Positions 8,308 through 17,518 are shown, counted from the first letter of the stretch. The stretch is DNA of 64,000 bases from Rhizobium jaguaris (GCF_003627755.1 NZ_CP032695.1:1054001-1118000); one strand, 5' to 3'. Numbers and translations: made by a program. Notes: generated by a model not told the origin, from the sequence alone.

Positions 8308-9786
8308 ATGACCGAACCGGTTCTTTCCCTGAGGGGCATATCCAAGCGCTATGGACCGCTCCAGGTTCTGAAGAATGTGGACCTGGACATCTATCCCGGC
8401 GAAGTGGTGGCACTTCTAGGCGAGAACGGCGCCGGCAAGTCGACGCTGTCTGGCATCATCGCTGGATCCCGCACACCTTCCGAGGGCACGATGACATGGC
8501 TGGGGCAGCCTTATGCCCCGGCCGCTCCTCGCGAGGCAATCGACAAGGGCGTCGTCCTTATCCATCAGGAACTGCAGCTCCTGCCGCATCTTTCGATTGC
8601 TGAAAATGTCTTCATCGGACGATGGCCGATGAAGAACGGTGTGGTCGACCGCACCCAAATGGTTCGCCGCGCCCAGGAACAGCTCGCGAGGCTGAACCTC
8701 CACATTCCCGCCACCCGAAAGGTTGCCGGGCTTTCGACGGCCAACCAGCAACTCATCGAGATCGCCAAGGCGCTGGCGCTCAATGCCAAGCTGCTGATCC
8801 TCGACGAGCCGACCGCAGCCCTCGGCGGGGCGGAGACGGAAGCCCTGTTCGAGCAGGTGCGCAAATTGCGCTCCGAGGGCGTCGGCATCATCTACATTTC
8901 CCATCGCATGGAAGAGATCAAGCAAATCACCGACCGTATCGTCGTGCTGCGCGACGGAGAGCGCGTGCATGAGTTTGCCGACAGCTCGACACCGGTGCGC
9001 ACGATTGTCGAAAGCATGGTCGGCCGATCGCTCGATCGCATGTTTCCGACACTTCCCGAGCCGACAAGTCGGCCTGTGCTCGAAGTGTCCGGCCTGACGT
9101 CGCCGGATGAATCCTTCCGGGATGTGAGTTTTAAGGTTCATGCGGGCGAGATTCTCGGCATTGCCGGCCTCGTTGGCGCAGGTCGCACCGAACTTGTCCG
9201 CGCCATTTCGGGTGCCGATCCGATCAGCGCTGGCTCAATCAGGCTGGAGGGTCAGGTGCTGAAGCTGCGCAGCCCGGCGGATGCGATTGCCAGAGGCATC
9301 GTGATGGTGCCTGAAGACCGGAAAGAACAGGGCCTCGTCGTCGCGCACAGGATCAGTGAGAATATTATCTACGCCAATCTCGACAAGCTCGGCGGGCGCT
9401 GGATTACAGCAGGCGTGAAGCGTGTCATCGCCGAAACGGCGGTAGCGAAGTTCGGCGTCAAGGGGCGCGCGGAACAATTCGCCTCCGATCTCTCCGGCGG
9501 TAACCAGCAAAAGGTCGTCATCGCCAAATGGCTGATGCGTGACCCCAAGGTCGTGGTGCTGGACGAGCCGACACGCGGCATCGATGTGGGCGCCCGCGCG
9601 AGTATCTACGACATCATCGTCAACCTCGCCAAGCAGGGTGTCGCGGTCATCGTCGTGAGCTCCGATCTCGAGGAGGTTCTCGGCGTATCGAACCGCATTC
9701 TCGTGCTGGCGCAGGGCAAGCAGGCAGGCATTCTAAAGCGTGACCAGGCAAACGACGTCTCGGTCATGGAACTGGCGACAATCTAG
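8308..9786 (+). CDS. Ribose-type ABC transporter ATP-binding protein (two domains)
   Basis: Cytoplasmic ATPase of 492 residues with two ABC domains, as in RbsA. The N-terminal half has Walker A GENGAGKST (about residue 39), a weak signature LSTANQQ and Walker B LLILDEPTAAL. The C-terminal half has the usual degenerate Walker A (GLVGAGRTEL), a clear LSGGNQQ signature and Walker B VVVLDEPTRGID. One intact and one altered ATP site is normal for this family. It starts at an ATG 27 bp after the binding protein, preceded by CCAGGAGGTG. Confidence 0.93.
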   Translation: MTEPVLSLRGISKRYGPLQVLKNVDLDIYPGEVVALLGENGAGKSTLSGIIAGSRTPSEGTMTWLGQPYAPAAPREAIDKGVVLIHQELQLLPHLSIAENVFIGRWPMKNGVVDRTQMVRRAQEQLARLNLHIPATRKVAGLSTANQQLIEIAKALALNAKLLILDEPTAALGGAETEALFEQVRKLRSEGVGIIYISHRMEEIKQITDRIVVLRDGERVHEFADSSTPVRTIVESMVGRSLDRMFPTLPEPTSRPVLEVSGLTSPDESFRDVSFKVHAGEILGIAGLVGAGRTELVRAISGADPISAGSIRLEGQVLKLRSPADAIARGIVMVPEDRKEQGLVVAHRISENIIYANLDKLGGRWITAGVKRVIAETAVAKFGVKGRAEQFASDLSGGNQQKVVIAKWLMRDPKVVVLDEPTRGIDVGARASIYDIIVNLAKQGVAVIVVSSDLEEVLGVSNRILVLAQGKQAGILKRDQANDVSVMELATI

Positions 9787-9808
9787 GCAAAGACAGAAAG
9801 GAAGAGCG

Positions 9809-10597
9809 GTGTCCGACATCTCTCTAAATGCACCGAAACTATTTGACCTCAGTCGCGAGGTTGCCATTGTCACCGGCGCAGGAAGCGGCATCGGGCAAAG
9901 GATCGCAATCGGTCTTGCCCAGTGCGGCGCCGATGTCGCACTTCTCGATCGTCGCACCGATGACGGTCTTGCTACGACAGCCAGACACATCCGGGCTGCC
10001 GGCCGTCGTTCGATCGAGATCGCTGCCGACGTGACCAGCAAGACATCTTTGGCGGATGCCGTCGCCCGCACCGAAGCCGATCTCGGCGCTCTCTCGCTTG
10101 CGGTCAATGCGGCCGGTATCGCGAACGCCAATACCGCCGAGGAGATGGAAGAGGACCAGTACCAGACGCTGATGGACATCAATCTGAAGGGCGTCTTCCT
10201 GTCTTGCCAAGCCGAAGCGCGCGCGATGCTGAAGAACGGCCGTGGGTCGATCGTCAACATCGCGTCCATGTCCGGCGTCATCGTCAACCGCGGTCTAAGC
10301 CAGGCGCATTATAACGCCTCCAAGGCCGGCGTGATCCATATGTCCAAGTCGCTCGCCATGGAGTGGGTCGGTCGCGGCATCCGCGTCAACACGATTTCGC
10401 CAGGCTATACCGCAACACCGATGAACACCCGGCCGGAAATGGTACATCAGACCAAACTATTCGAGGAACAGACTCCGATGCAGCGCATGGCCAATGTCGA
10501 CGAGATGGTAGGTCCTGCGGTCTTCCTGCTGTCGAATGCCGCAAGCTTCGTGACAGGCGTCGATCTGCTCGTCGACGGCGGCTTCTGCTGCTGGTGA
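9809..10597 (+). CDS. SDR-family oxidoreductase (sugar or polyol dehydrogenase type)
   Basis: NAD(P)-dependent short-chain dehydrogenase of 262 residues. The cofactor motif TGAGSGIG is at residues 22-29, NAAG near 97, and the catalytic YNASK near 168-172. The start is a GTG at 9809 with an AGGAAGAGCG ribosome site; the ATPase stop lies just upstream. It ends with the VTGVDLLVDGGF segment common to polyol dehydrogenases. Position between the transporter and tpiA suggests that it oxidises the imported compound or a later alcohol intermediate. The exact substrate is not known. Confidence 0.88.
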   Translation: MSDISLNAPKLFDLSREVAIVTGAGSGIGQRIAIGLAQCGADVALLDRRTDDGLATTARHIRAAGRRSIEIAADVTSKTSLADAVARTEADLGALSLAVNAAGIANANTAEEMEEDQYQTLMDINLKGVFLSCQAEARAMLKNGRGSIVNIASMSGVIVNRGLSQAHYNASKAGVIHMSKSLAMEWVGRGIRVNTISPGYTATPMNTRPEMVHQTKLFEEQTPMQRMANVDEMVGPAVFLLSNAASFVTGVDLLVDGGFCCW

Positions 10598-10601
10598 TGT
10601 C

Positions 10602-11339
10602 ATGCGCAAGCTGATCGCAGGCAATTGGAAAATGAACGGTCTCGTCTCCTCCCAAGCCGAGATCGAGGCGCTGAAGGGACTGACGGGCAGTGCGACGTGC
10701 GATATCGTCGTCTGCCCGCCCTTCACGCTGATCGACCGCGCGGTAGAGCGGGCCAGGGATTCGAACCTCGCGATCGGCGCTCAGGATTGCCATGCGCGGC
10801 AGTCGGGTGCCCACACGGGCGACGTTTCTGCCGAAATGCTCGCCAATATCGGCGCGCGTTATGTCATCCTCGGCCATTCCGAGCGCCGCGTGTCCCACGG
10901 TGAAGACGATGGAATCATCCTTGCAAAGGCCGTCGCAGCGCATCGGGCGGGCTTGGTCGCGATCGTTTGTGTCGGTGAAACGCGACATGAGCGAGACGAG
11001 GGCAGGGCGATTGAAGTCGTCGGCGGGCAGCTCAGAGAATCCGTCCCCGAGGGAGCGACGAGCGCAAATCTCGTCATCGCCTATGAACCGGTCTGGGCGA
11101 TCGGAACCGGGTTGGTGCCGACCAATGAACAGATCGAGGAGGTCCATGCCGCGATCCGGCAGATGCTCAAGGAGCGGCTGGGCAATGACGGCCAATCCGT
11201 CAAGATCCTCTACGGCGGCTCGGTCAAGGTATCCAATGCCGAAGCAATTTTCGGGCTTCGGAATGTGGACGGAGCGCTGGTCGGTGGCGCTTCGCTGAAG
11301 GCATCGGAATTTGCTGGGATTATTTCTGCGGCCATTTGA
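10602..11339 (+). CDS. tpiA: Triose-phosphate isomerase
   Basis: Converts dihydroxyacetone phosphate to glyceraldehyde 3-phosphate; 245 residues, normal length. Visible motifs: GNWKMNG (active-site Lys), LGHSERR (His), AYEPVWAIGTG (catalytic Glu about residue 161 and loop 6) and ILYGGSV (phosphate site). It begins 4 bp after the SDR stop. As the locus has a split transketolase, this copy probably recycles dihydroxyacetone phosphate made by that enzyme into its acceptor, glyceraldehyde 3-phosphate. A second pathway-specific tpiA is also known in erythritol loci of this bacterial group. Confidence 0.95.
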   Translation: MRKLIAGNWKMNGLVSSQAEIEALKGLTGSATCDIVVCPPFTLIDRAVERARDSNLAIGAQDCHARQSGAHTGDVSAEMLANIGARYVILGHSERRVSHGEDDGIILAKAVAAHRAGLVAIVCVGETRHERDEGRAIEVVGGQLRESVPEGATSANLVIAYEPVWAIGTGLVPTNEQIEEVHAAIRQMLKERLGNDGQSVKILYGGSVKVSNAEAIFGLRNVDGALVGGASLKASEFAGIISAAI

Positions 11340-11413
11340 AGTCGGAGTGATGAGGCAAGTGTTGACGGCGCAGATCGGCGTGCCCACGCCGGCACTCTTG
11401 AAAGGAAAAGAGA

Positions 11414-12196
11414 ATGCAACGTTTTGAAAACAAGACCGTCGTCATTACCGGCGCAAGCCGCGGCATCGGTGCAGCAATCGCCAAACGTTTTGCGCGCGAG
11501 GGCGCCAATCTCGTCGTTTCGGCCAATGAAGAGAGCGTGCATGGCGTGGCCGAACAGATCGAGGCCGATGGCGGGAAGGCAATCTCCTTCGTCGGCGACG
11601 TCACCGACAAGGCGAGTGTCAAGGCTCTCTATGACGCTGCCGAACAGGCATTCGGCGCTGTTGACGTCTCCATTCAGAACGCCGGCGTCATCACCATTGC
11701 CCGCATCGAGGACATGACCGAGGGTGAGTGGGACAAAGTCATGGCAGTCAACACCAAGGGCGTGTTCCTCTGCGCTCAGGAAGCGATCGCCCGCATGCGC
11801 GAGCATGGTCGCGGCGGCCGCATCATCAACACCGCCTCCGGCCAGGCGCGCGACGGCTTCATCTACACGCCACACTATGCCGCCTCGAAGATGGGTGTGG
11901 TCGGTATCACCCAGAGCCTTGCCAAGGAAGTCGCGACCGACGGCATCACCGTCAACGCTTTCTGCCCCGGCATCATCGAAACCGATATGTGGGCCTATAA
12001 CGACCAGGCATGGGGCAAGCTGCTCGGCAATTACGGTCCCGGCGAACTTATGAAGGAATGGGTCGAGGGCATCCCGATGAAGCGCGCGGGATCGGGCGAA
12101 GATGTAGCCGGTCTTGTCACTTTTCTTGCAAGCGACGACGCGGCCTATATCACCGGACAGACCATCAATGTCGATGGCGGCCTGATCATGTCATAG
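11414..12196 (+). CDS. SDR-family oxidoreductase
   Basis: Second short-chain dehydrogenase of the locus, 260 residues. TGASRGIG is at residues 12-19, QNAG near 92, and the catalytic YAASK at about 155-159. A longer loop before the C-terminus (MWAYNDQAWGKLL) resembles sorbitol and other polyol dehydrogenases. The ATG follows AAAGGAAAAGAGA. It is 74 bp downstream of tpiA and probably ends the operon. Together with the first SDR, it could carry out successive oxidations, or act on different stereoisomers. Substrate unknown. Confidence 0.88.
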   Translation: MQRFENKTVVITGASRGIGAAIAKRFAREGANLVVSANEESVHGVAEQIEADGGKAISFVGDVTDKASVKALYDAAEQAFGAVDVSIQNAGVITIARIEDMTEGEWDKVMAVNTKGVFLCAQEAIARMREHGRGGRIINTASGQARDGFIYTPHYAASKMGVVGITQSLAKEVATDGITVNAFCPGIIETDMWAYNDQAWGKLLGNYGPGELMKEWVEGIPMKRAGSGEDVAGLVTFLASDDAAYITGQTINVDGGLIMS

Positions 12197-12306
12197 CTTT
12201 ATTCGACAATAGAGAACGGTGCTTTCACCCCTGCGAGCCAATTCTCTAAGAGAGATTGAGCGCCAGCCTCTTGCAGAACGAGGCCTTCATCATCTATCAA
12301 AGTAAT

Positions 12307-12446
12307 GTTCTCAGGGCGGGGTGCAATTCCCCACCGGCGGTATCGAGGCAACTCGGAGCCCGCGAGCGCCTTTGTGAAAGCGAAGGGTCAGCAGATCCGG
12401 TGAGATGCCGGAGCCGACGGTCATAGTCCGGATGAAAGAGAGCAAC
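12307..12446 (+). ncRNA. FMN riboswitch (RFN element)
   Basis: The conserved RFN skeleton is present: TCAGGGCGGGGTGCAATTCC, then CCACCGGCGGTA, AGCCCGCGAGCGCC, GTCAGCAGATCCGGTGAGA, and the closing GATGAAAGAGAGC. It lies about 120 bp upstream of ribB. Binding of FMN is expected to lower ribB expression. I see no clear terminator with a T-run behind it, so control is more likely at translation. Confidence 0.96.
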
Positions 12447-12564
12447 GCAGAGGACGCCGCTCGGCAAGCGGGGTTTCGCATGCTTGTTCGCCCAAGGGAA
12501 AATGGTGGCTTTTGACAGGCCATGAATGCCGCACATCGCGGCTAACCCTTGAAAGGCAGAGAAG

Positions 12565-13191
12565 ATGGCAATTTCCAAAATAGAAGATGCGATCGCCGCA
12601 ATTGCGCGTGGCGAGATCGCGGTCGTCGTCGACGATCGCGACAGGGAAAACGAGGGCGACCTTGTCATCGCATCGGAAGCAATCACCCCGCAGGCTATCG
12701 CCTTCATGATGAATTACGCCCGCGGTCTCATTTGCGTGGCAATGGAGGGCGAACGGCTGGATGAACTGCAGATTCCGCTGATGGTGCCTAACAATACCGA
12801 GATGCTGAAGACCGCCTTCACCGTCTCGGTCGACTATATTCCCGAGACGACGACTGGCATTTCCGCCGCCGATCGTGCGGCAACGGTTCGTGCGCTGATG
12901 CGGAAGGGTTCCCGGCCTGAGGATTTTGCTCGACCCGGCCATATCTTCCCGCTGCGGGCGCATCCAGACGGTGTTCTCTCGCGTCCTGGGCACACCGAGG
13001 CGGCTGTCGATCTTGCGAGGCTAGCCGGTGTTTCCGCCTCGGGCGTTATCTGCGAGGTCGCGAACGACGACGGCACAATGGCCCGTCTGCCGGACCTTGA
13101 AGTGTTTGCGAAACGCCACGGCTTGCATCTGATCACGATCGAAGACCTGATCGCCTACAGGACCGCCAAGGCTGCCCAGAAGGCAGCCTGA
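12565..13191 (+). CDS. ribB: 3,4-dihydroxy-2-butanone-4-phosphate synthase
   Basis: Makes the four-carbon precursor of riboflavin from ribulose 5-phosphate; 208 residues, a stand-alone RibB without a GTP cyclohydrolase II domain. The metal and substrate motif DDRDRENEGDL is near residues 23-33, the loop TTTGISAADRAATV follows, and HTEAAVDLARLAG near 142 is the second metal site. The ATG has an AAGGCAGAGAAG leader. It is controlled by the FMN riboswitch just upstream, so it is probably a separate unit and not part of the sugar locus. It uses a pentose phosphate that such a pathway could make, but this may be chance. Confidence 0.95.
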   Translation: MAISKIEDAIAAIARGEIAVVVDDRDRENEGDLVIASEAITPQAIAFMMNYARGLICVAMEGERLDELQIPLMVPNNTEMLKTAFTVSVDYIPETTTGISAADRAATVRALMRKGSRPEDFARPGHIFPLRAHPDGVLSRPGHTEAAVDLARLAGVSASGVICEVANDDGTMARLPDLEVFAKRHGLHLITIEDLIAYRTAKAAQKAA

Positions 13192-13504
13192 GAGCAACAT
13201 TGTTGGAGGGGATCCAATGTCTTTTGTCTTTCACGGCGATTGGCGATGTTGCATGCGTAATCCGCGATGCGAGCTGTGGAGCTTGCATCAACGGAAAGAT
13301 CGCGCGATTCAATAACGCTAACATCCATAGGCGTTCTTCGCACCCGCTTAACCTGTCGTGACTGTCTTGAGTCTAGGCACCTTTTCCAAACAGCTTAGGC
13401 GACCAAAAGGGCCGTGAAACGTTCGTTCAGACTTCAAGAGGCAGTAATGCCGCCACGGAGGCGACGGGGAGTTGACGACACCATCGGCTCTTTGATCGCG
13501 ACGC
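13192..13504. other. Intergenic stretch without a supported gene
   Basis: Between ribB and the M24 gene on the opposite strand. A 32-codon frame from 13217 has a good ribosome site (GGAGGGGATCC) and a short arginine-rich frame ends at 13520, but neither resembles a known protein. No convincing terminator was seen. Confidence 0.4.
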
Positions 13505-14626
13505 CTATTCGCGACTGAGAAGGCGTCGCCCAGTCGCGGTTAGCCGTTTGCCTCCCTTCGGCGTGACCACTACTGTTTCGCTGAAGCCGAGCCTGGCGGC
13601 CGTCGCATACACATGGAACACCATACCTTGCTCCAGACGCCAATCCGCGTTTGGCAGAAAAACCCTGGAGAAATCGCTGGGGCGTGGTGTGCGAGTGTAT
13701 AGGCCAAGCGTATAGGCTGTTACGTTGTCGTAGCGCGGTCTTAGTCCGCTCGACAAGAGCCCCTGACGGACTATGGCATCGACCTCAACAGCCGTAACTC
13801 CGGCTCTCATGGCGTCGATTTGCTCGTCCTGCAGAGCAACGATACGCGCGGCAATATCTCGAAGTTCGTCTGTCGGCTCCCCGATGACTATCGGCCGCAT
13901 CAGTCGTGCACCATAGCCACCCACGCGTGGAATGAGTTCCACATGAAGGATATCGCCGTCCTGCAGTATTTCGCTCCTGAAGGAGCCATGCAGAAACTCA
14001 TGATTGCCGCTGGCTTTCACGATCGGGCCAGTCTCGCCACTGTCGGCGCCTTCAAGCAGGAAGGTCGCCGCCGCAGTTGCAGCCGCCACCCGGGTCGAAG
14101 AGCCAGCGCGTGTGCTATGTACAATTGCCTGCATGGCCCTGTCGGCGATACCGGCCGCCTGCGTGAGAACGGCGATCTCGCGCATCGATTTGATCCATCG
14201 CAGACTATCGCTGAGGCCGGGAAGTGCGACGAGTTGTGCCTGGGGCAAGTGCGCCCGCAGCTTCGCCGCCGTATCGGCGCTAAAGCTATACGAGGCGAAA
14301 TCGGCACCGATACGGACATTGGCGAAACCTCGAGCTTGAATGCTCTCGGCGATGGCCTCGTGCGGATCGGCAGTGTCGGCAAAACTGACGATCTCGGAAA
14401 TCCAGGTCTTTTCCCTGCATGGCGCTTCGTCGAGCTCTCGCAGAACGAACCATGGCGTGCCGTGTCGCGGTAGAAAAGCGGCACGATACATGGTCTCCGA
14501 GACCGTATAGCCGGTAAGCCAGGCGAGAAGCTCGCCGCTGTCGATCAGGAGCAGATCGACAGCAGCTGCGTCCATGGCGGCGTGTGCTTTGGCGATGCGC
14601 CAATCATATTCGTCACGAGGAAACAT
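13505..14626 (-). CDS. M24-family (creatinase/prolidase-like) hydrolase
   Basis: Pita-bread-fold hydrolase of 373 residues with an N-terminal creatinase domain (residues 1-140) and a C-terminal M24 domain. In prolidases the metal site includes two aspartates in a D-x10-D pattern. Here the matching segment, about residues 228-244, reads HVELIPRVGGYGARLMR, so the aspartates are absent. This pattern occurs in the metal-free creatinase branch and in related amidinohydrolases. The gene lies 6 bp downstream of the M20 hydrolase and ends a peptide-transporter operon. A role in hydrolysing an imported amide, guanidino or peptide-like compound is likely; the substrate is open. Confidence 0.8.
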   Translation of the reverse strand: MFPRDEYDWRIAKAHAAMDAAAVDLLLIDSGELLAWLTGYTVSETMYRAAFLPRHGTPWFVLRELDEAPCREKTWISEIVSFADTADPHEAIAESIQARGFANVRIGADFASYSFSADTAAKLRAHLPQAQLVALPGLSDSLRWIKSMREIAVLTQAAGIADRAMQAIVHSTRAGSSTRVAAATAAATFLLEGADSGETGPIVKASGNHEFLHGSFRSEILQDGDILHVELIPRVGGYGARLMRPIVIGEPTDELRDIAARIVALQDEQIDAMRAGVTAVEVDAIVRQGLLSSGLRPRYDNVTAYTLGLYTRTPRPSDFSRVFLPNADWRLEQGMVFHVYATAARLGFSETVVVTPKGGKRLTATGRRLLSRE

Positions 14627-14632
14627 GAGGCG

Positions 14633-15853
14633 TCAGGCAACCTCGCAAATGTCGAGAATGGTCAACATGTAGACCCGGATCATGTCGAGATAGTCGACGA
14701 TGTCGACGCGTTCGTCCGGCATCGTGTTGTACCGGCCACCTGGTCCGCAGACGATGCCTTCCATGCCGAGTTCATGGTAGAGATGGCCGGCATCCGTCCC
14801 GTAAAAGCGCGTGGGCGTAATGGCGCCTGTCGGCTGCTTCTCGCCGCGGACGGCCTCGTAGGCGGCGTTGATCGAGGTTACGATGCGCGACGTCGGCGAG
14901 ACTTCGAAAGGCGGCATCAGCGGGCGGCCTTCGATCATCTCGGGCACCAGCTTGGCCTTCAGCCCGGGAAAGCGCTTTTCGAGCCGCGTCAATTCCGCGG
15001 CGAGGTCGGCAAGGACGCCTTCCTGCGTCTGGCCGGGTGCATAGCGGGCCGAGCCCCGGATACGGACGAAATCGGCGACCTGCGGCGGGCGCCATTCTTC
15101 GAGATCGCGACCGAGCGCACCGTGAACGACACCGACATGGCCGCGATTGATCGACCTGTGTACCTCGCTCTTGGCGTCACTGAAGGTCATGGCATTGATG
15201 CGAGGGATGAGATCGCAGGCCGCAGCGATGGCGTCGACCGATTGTTCGCGTTTGGACAGGTGCCGCGTATCGCCGGTCAGCTCGATCACGAAGCTCAGCG
15301 CCGCGGCATGCATCGTCACGGCCGCAAGATCGCTCGGCTCGCTGTTGATGAAATAGTCGGCCTTGACGCCGTTGCGAATGGCGGCAAGCGTGCCCACGCC
15401 GCCCTGAAGCTCACCGACGACATAGGTCAGGATCACGTCGCCCTTGAGCTTGACGCCTGCGTCCAGCAAGGTCTTGACGGCGCAGAAATAGGCGGCATCC
15501 CCCGCCTTCATGTTCGATACGCCGATGCCGTAGATGAACTTGTCGTCGACGAGGCCGCCCCAGGGATCGACGGTCCAGCCCTCAGTGACCGGGTTGGTGT
15601 CGAGATGGCCGTTGAAGAGCAGGCTCTTGCCGCCGCCGGTTCCCTTCAGCCGTCCGATCGCATTGAAGCGCTCGCCATTGTCGAAGGGTTGCAGCTCGGA
15701 CTGAAGCCCGATCGCCTCCATCTGGCGTGCCATGATGCGTGCAAGCTCGCGCTCGCCTTCTGTCTGGGAATGGCTCTTCTGGCGAACCATCATCGACAGG
15801 AAGTCGAGGCAGCTCGTCTCATCGATTGTTCCGATGAGCGATTTCGGGTCCAT
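14633..15853 (-). CDS. M20-family amidohydrolase/deacylase
   Basis: ArgE/DapE-like hydrolase of 406 residues. The first zinc ligand lies in NGHLDT (His83), the general base in VVGELQGG (Glu148), and a late His in TDAGHLYHEL. At the position of the usual bridging aspartate (DMK) the sequence has GVSNMKAG, with Asn114. An Asn is seen in some M20 subgroups, so it need not be inactive. The ATG follows AAGGAGCATCCAA, a strong ribosome site. It lies between the M24 gene and the transporter ATPase in the same transcript, 11 bp after the latter, so it probably acts on the imported peptide or N-acyl compound. Confidence 0.85.
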   Translation of the reverse strand: MDPKSLIGTIDETSCLDFLSMMVRQKSHSQTEGERELARIMARQMEAIGLQSELQPFDNGERFNAIGRLKGTGGGKSLLFNGHLDTNPVTEGWTVDPWGGLVDDKFIYGIGVSNMKAGDAAYFCAVKTLLDAGVKLKGDVILTYVVGELQGGVGTLAAIRNGVKADYFINSEPSDLAAVTMHAAALSFVIELTGDTRHLSKREQSVDAIAAACDLIPRINAMTFSDAKSEVHRSINRGHVGVVHGALGRDLEEWRPPQVADFVRIRGSARYAPGQTQEGVLADLAAELTRLEKRFPGLKAKLVPEMIEGRPLMPPFEVSPTSRIVTSINAAYEAVRGEKQPTGAITPTRFYGTDAGHLYHELGMEGIVCGPGGRYNTMPDERVDIVDYLDMIRVYMLTILDICEVA

Positions 15854-15864
15854 TTGGATGCTCC

Positions 15865-17517
15865 TTAGAAGTCTGATTCTGTGGGGGCGACGCCGGCCGG
15901 CGTCGGGACTGCGGCAAGCAGCCGGCGCGTATAGTCGGCCCGCTCGGGGCTGGTGATGTCTTCCGCCTGCACGACTTCGAGGAGATCGCCGCGATACATC
16001 ACCGCAATGCGGTGGGCGATCTGGCGAATGAGGTTGAGGTCGTGGGTGATGAAGAGGAAGGCGGTTGAATGCTTCCGGTGCAGTTCCAATAGCAGCTCAA
16101 TGATGGAGGCCTGTACCGAGACGTCGAGTGCGGAGGTGATCTCGTCGCAGATCACCAGCTTTGGTTTGGATGCAAAGGCGCGGGCGATGGCGACGCGCTG
16201 CTTTTCGCCGCCGGAGAGCTGATGCGGGTAGCGATCGGCATGGGTGCGCGGCAGGCGCACCTGCTCGAGCAGGTCGCCGATCCGTTGCGCCATGGCGCTG
16301 CCGTCACCCTCGCCGTAGAGTTTCAGCGGCCGCGCCAGTATTTCGCGGATCTTCTGACGCGGATTGAGCGAAGCGTCCGGATGCTGGAAGATCATCTGGA
16401 CGTTCTTGCGATAGGCCCTGTCCATGTCGGCAAGGCCCGTAATCGTCCGCCCGGCGAACGTCATTTGGCCCTCGAAGGGATTAAGCCCAGTCATCGCCTT
16501 GGCAAGCGTCGATTTGCCCGAGCCGGATTCGCCGACGATGCCGAGGATTTCTCCCGGCTGAACGCTGAGACTGACGGCGCGATTGCCGGCGAAGCGTTCG
16601 AAGGACCGGCCGGTCAGCGCCGAGAGGAACGGCTTGCGGCCGTAATGTACGCTGACATTCTCGACCTTCATCAACGGCTGGTCGTGATAGGACGGACGCT
16701 TCTGCGTCAGGCGGTCGTTTGGCCGGGGCACGGCGGCGATCAGCTGGCGCGTATAGTCGTGCCGCGGTGCATTGAAGATATCGCCGACCGCTCCCTGTTC
16801 GACGATTTCGCCGCGCCGGATGACGGCGACCCGCTTTGCCGTACGCGACAGCAAGGCGAGGTCATGCGAGATATAAAGCGAGGCGACGCCGGTTTCAGCC
16901 TGCAAATCCAGGAAGAGGTCGAGGATCTGACGGGACGTGATGACGTCGAGCGCCGTGGTCGGCTCGTCGAAGATGATGCATTCCGGATTGCAGGCGAAAG
17001 CGGTGGCGATGACCACGCGCTGCTTCTCGCCGCCCGATGCCTCGTGCGGCATGCGCTTCATCATCTCCGCCGGGCTCTTGAGGCCGACGCGATCCAGCAT
17101 GACTTCCCCTTCGCTCCATGCCTGTTTGCTGGTCAAACCGCGATGGCGCTTCAGCGTTTCCGTGAGCTGGGTGCCGAGCGAAAGCGTGGGGTTGAGCGAG
17201 GTGCCGGGGTCCTGGAGCACCATGCTGATCCGCTTGCCGCGCATGCGATTGACCTCGCTCGGCGATTTTGCCGTCAGATCCTCGCCGCGAAGCCGGATTG
17301 CGCCGCCGACCTCGCGGGCATTTGCCGGCAGGTAGCGCATGATCGACCAGGCCATCGAGGTCTTGCCGGAGCCGGACTCGCCGACAAGGCCGAGAATTTC
17401 GCCGGCGCCGACTTCGAGATCTATATTCTTCAGCGCATGAAACGCGCCGCCCGCCGTCAGATAGTCGAGCGAATAGTTTCGGACCTGAAGGACGCTATTG
17501 TTTGCAGTTTCCGTCAT
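15865..17517 (-). CDS. Peptide-type ABC transporter ATPase (DppD-DppF fusion)
   Basis: Two ABC domains in one 550-residue protein. Domain 1 has Walker A GESGSGKTSM, signature ASGGEKQR and Walker B IIFDEPTTALD. Domain 2 has GESGSGKSTL, LSGGEKQRVAIARA and VICDEITSALD. Both sites look intact, as in fused GsiA-type ATPases that replace separate DppD and DppF. Each domain ends with the oligopeptide-transporter C-terminal extension (YTRQLIAAVP, YTRRLLAAVP). The start lies directly after the DppC-type permease stop, so translation is likely coupled. Confidence 0.95.
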   Translation of the reverse strand: MTETANNSVLQVRNYSLDYLTAGGAFHALKNIDLEVGAGEILGLVGESGSGKTSMAWSIMRYLPANAREVGGAIRLRGEDLTAKSPSEVNRMRGKRISMVLQDPGTSLNPTLSLGTQLTETLKRHRGLTSKQAWSEGEVMLDRVGLKSPAEMMKRMPHEASGGEKQRVVIATAFACNPECIIFDEPTTALDVITSRQILDLFLDLQAETGVASLYISHDLALLSRTAKRVAVIRRGEIVEQGAVGDIFNAPRHDYTRQLIAAVPRPNDRLTQKRPSYHDQPLMKVENVSVHYGRKPFLSALTGRSFERFAGNRAVSLSVQPGEILGIVGESGSGKSTLAKAMTGLNPFEGQMTFAGRTITGLADMDRAYRKNVQMIFQHPDASLNPRQKIREILARPLKLYGEGDGSAMAQRIGDLLEQVRLPRTHADRYPHQLSGGEKQRVAIARAFASKPKLVICDEITSALDVSVQASIIELLLELHRKHSTAFLFITHDLNLIRQIAHRIAVMYRGDLLEVVQAEDITSPERADYTRRLLAAVPTPAGVAPTESDF

Positions 17518-17518
17518 C

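Noticed and set aside
14582..15868. 428-codon plus-strand frame opposite the M20 hydrolase
   Set aside because: Antisense shadow; the minus strand encodes a complete M20 enzyme with a good ribosome site.
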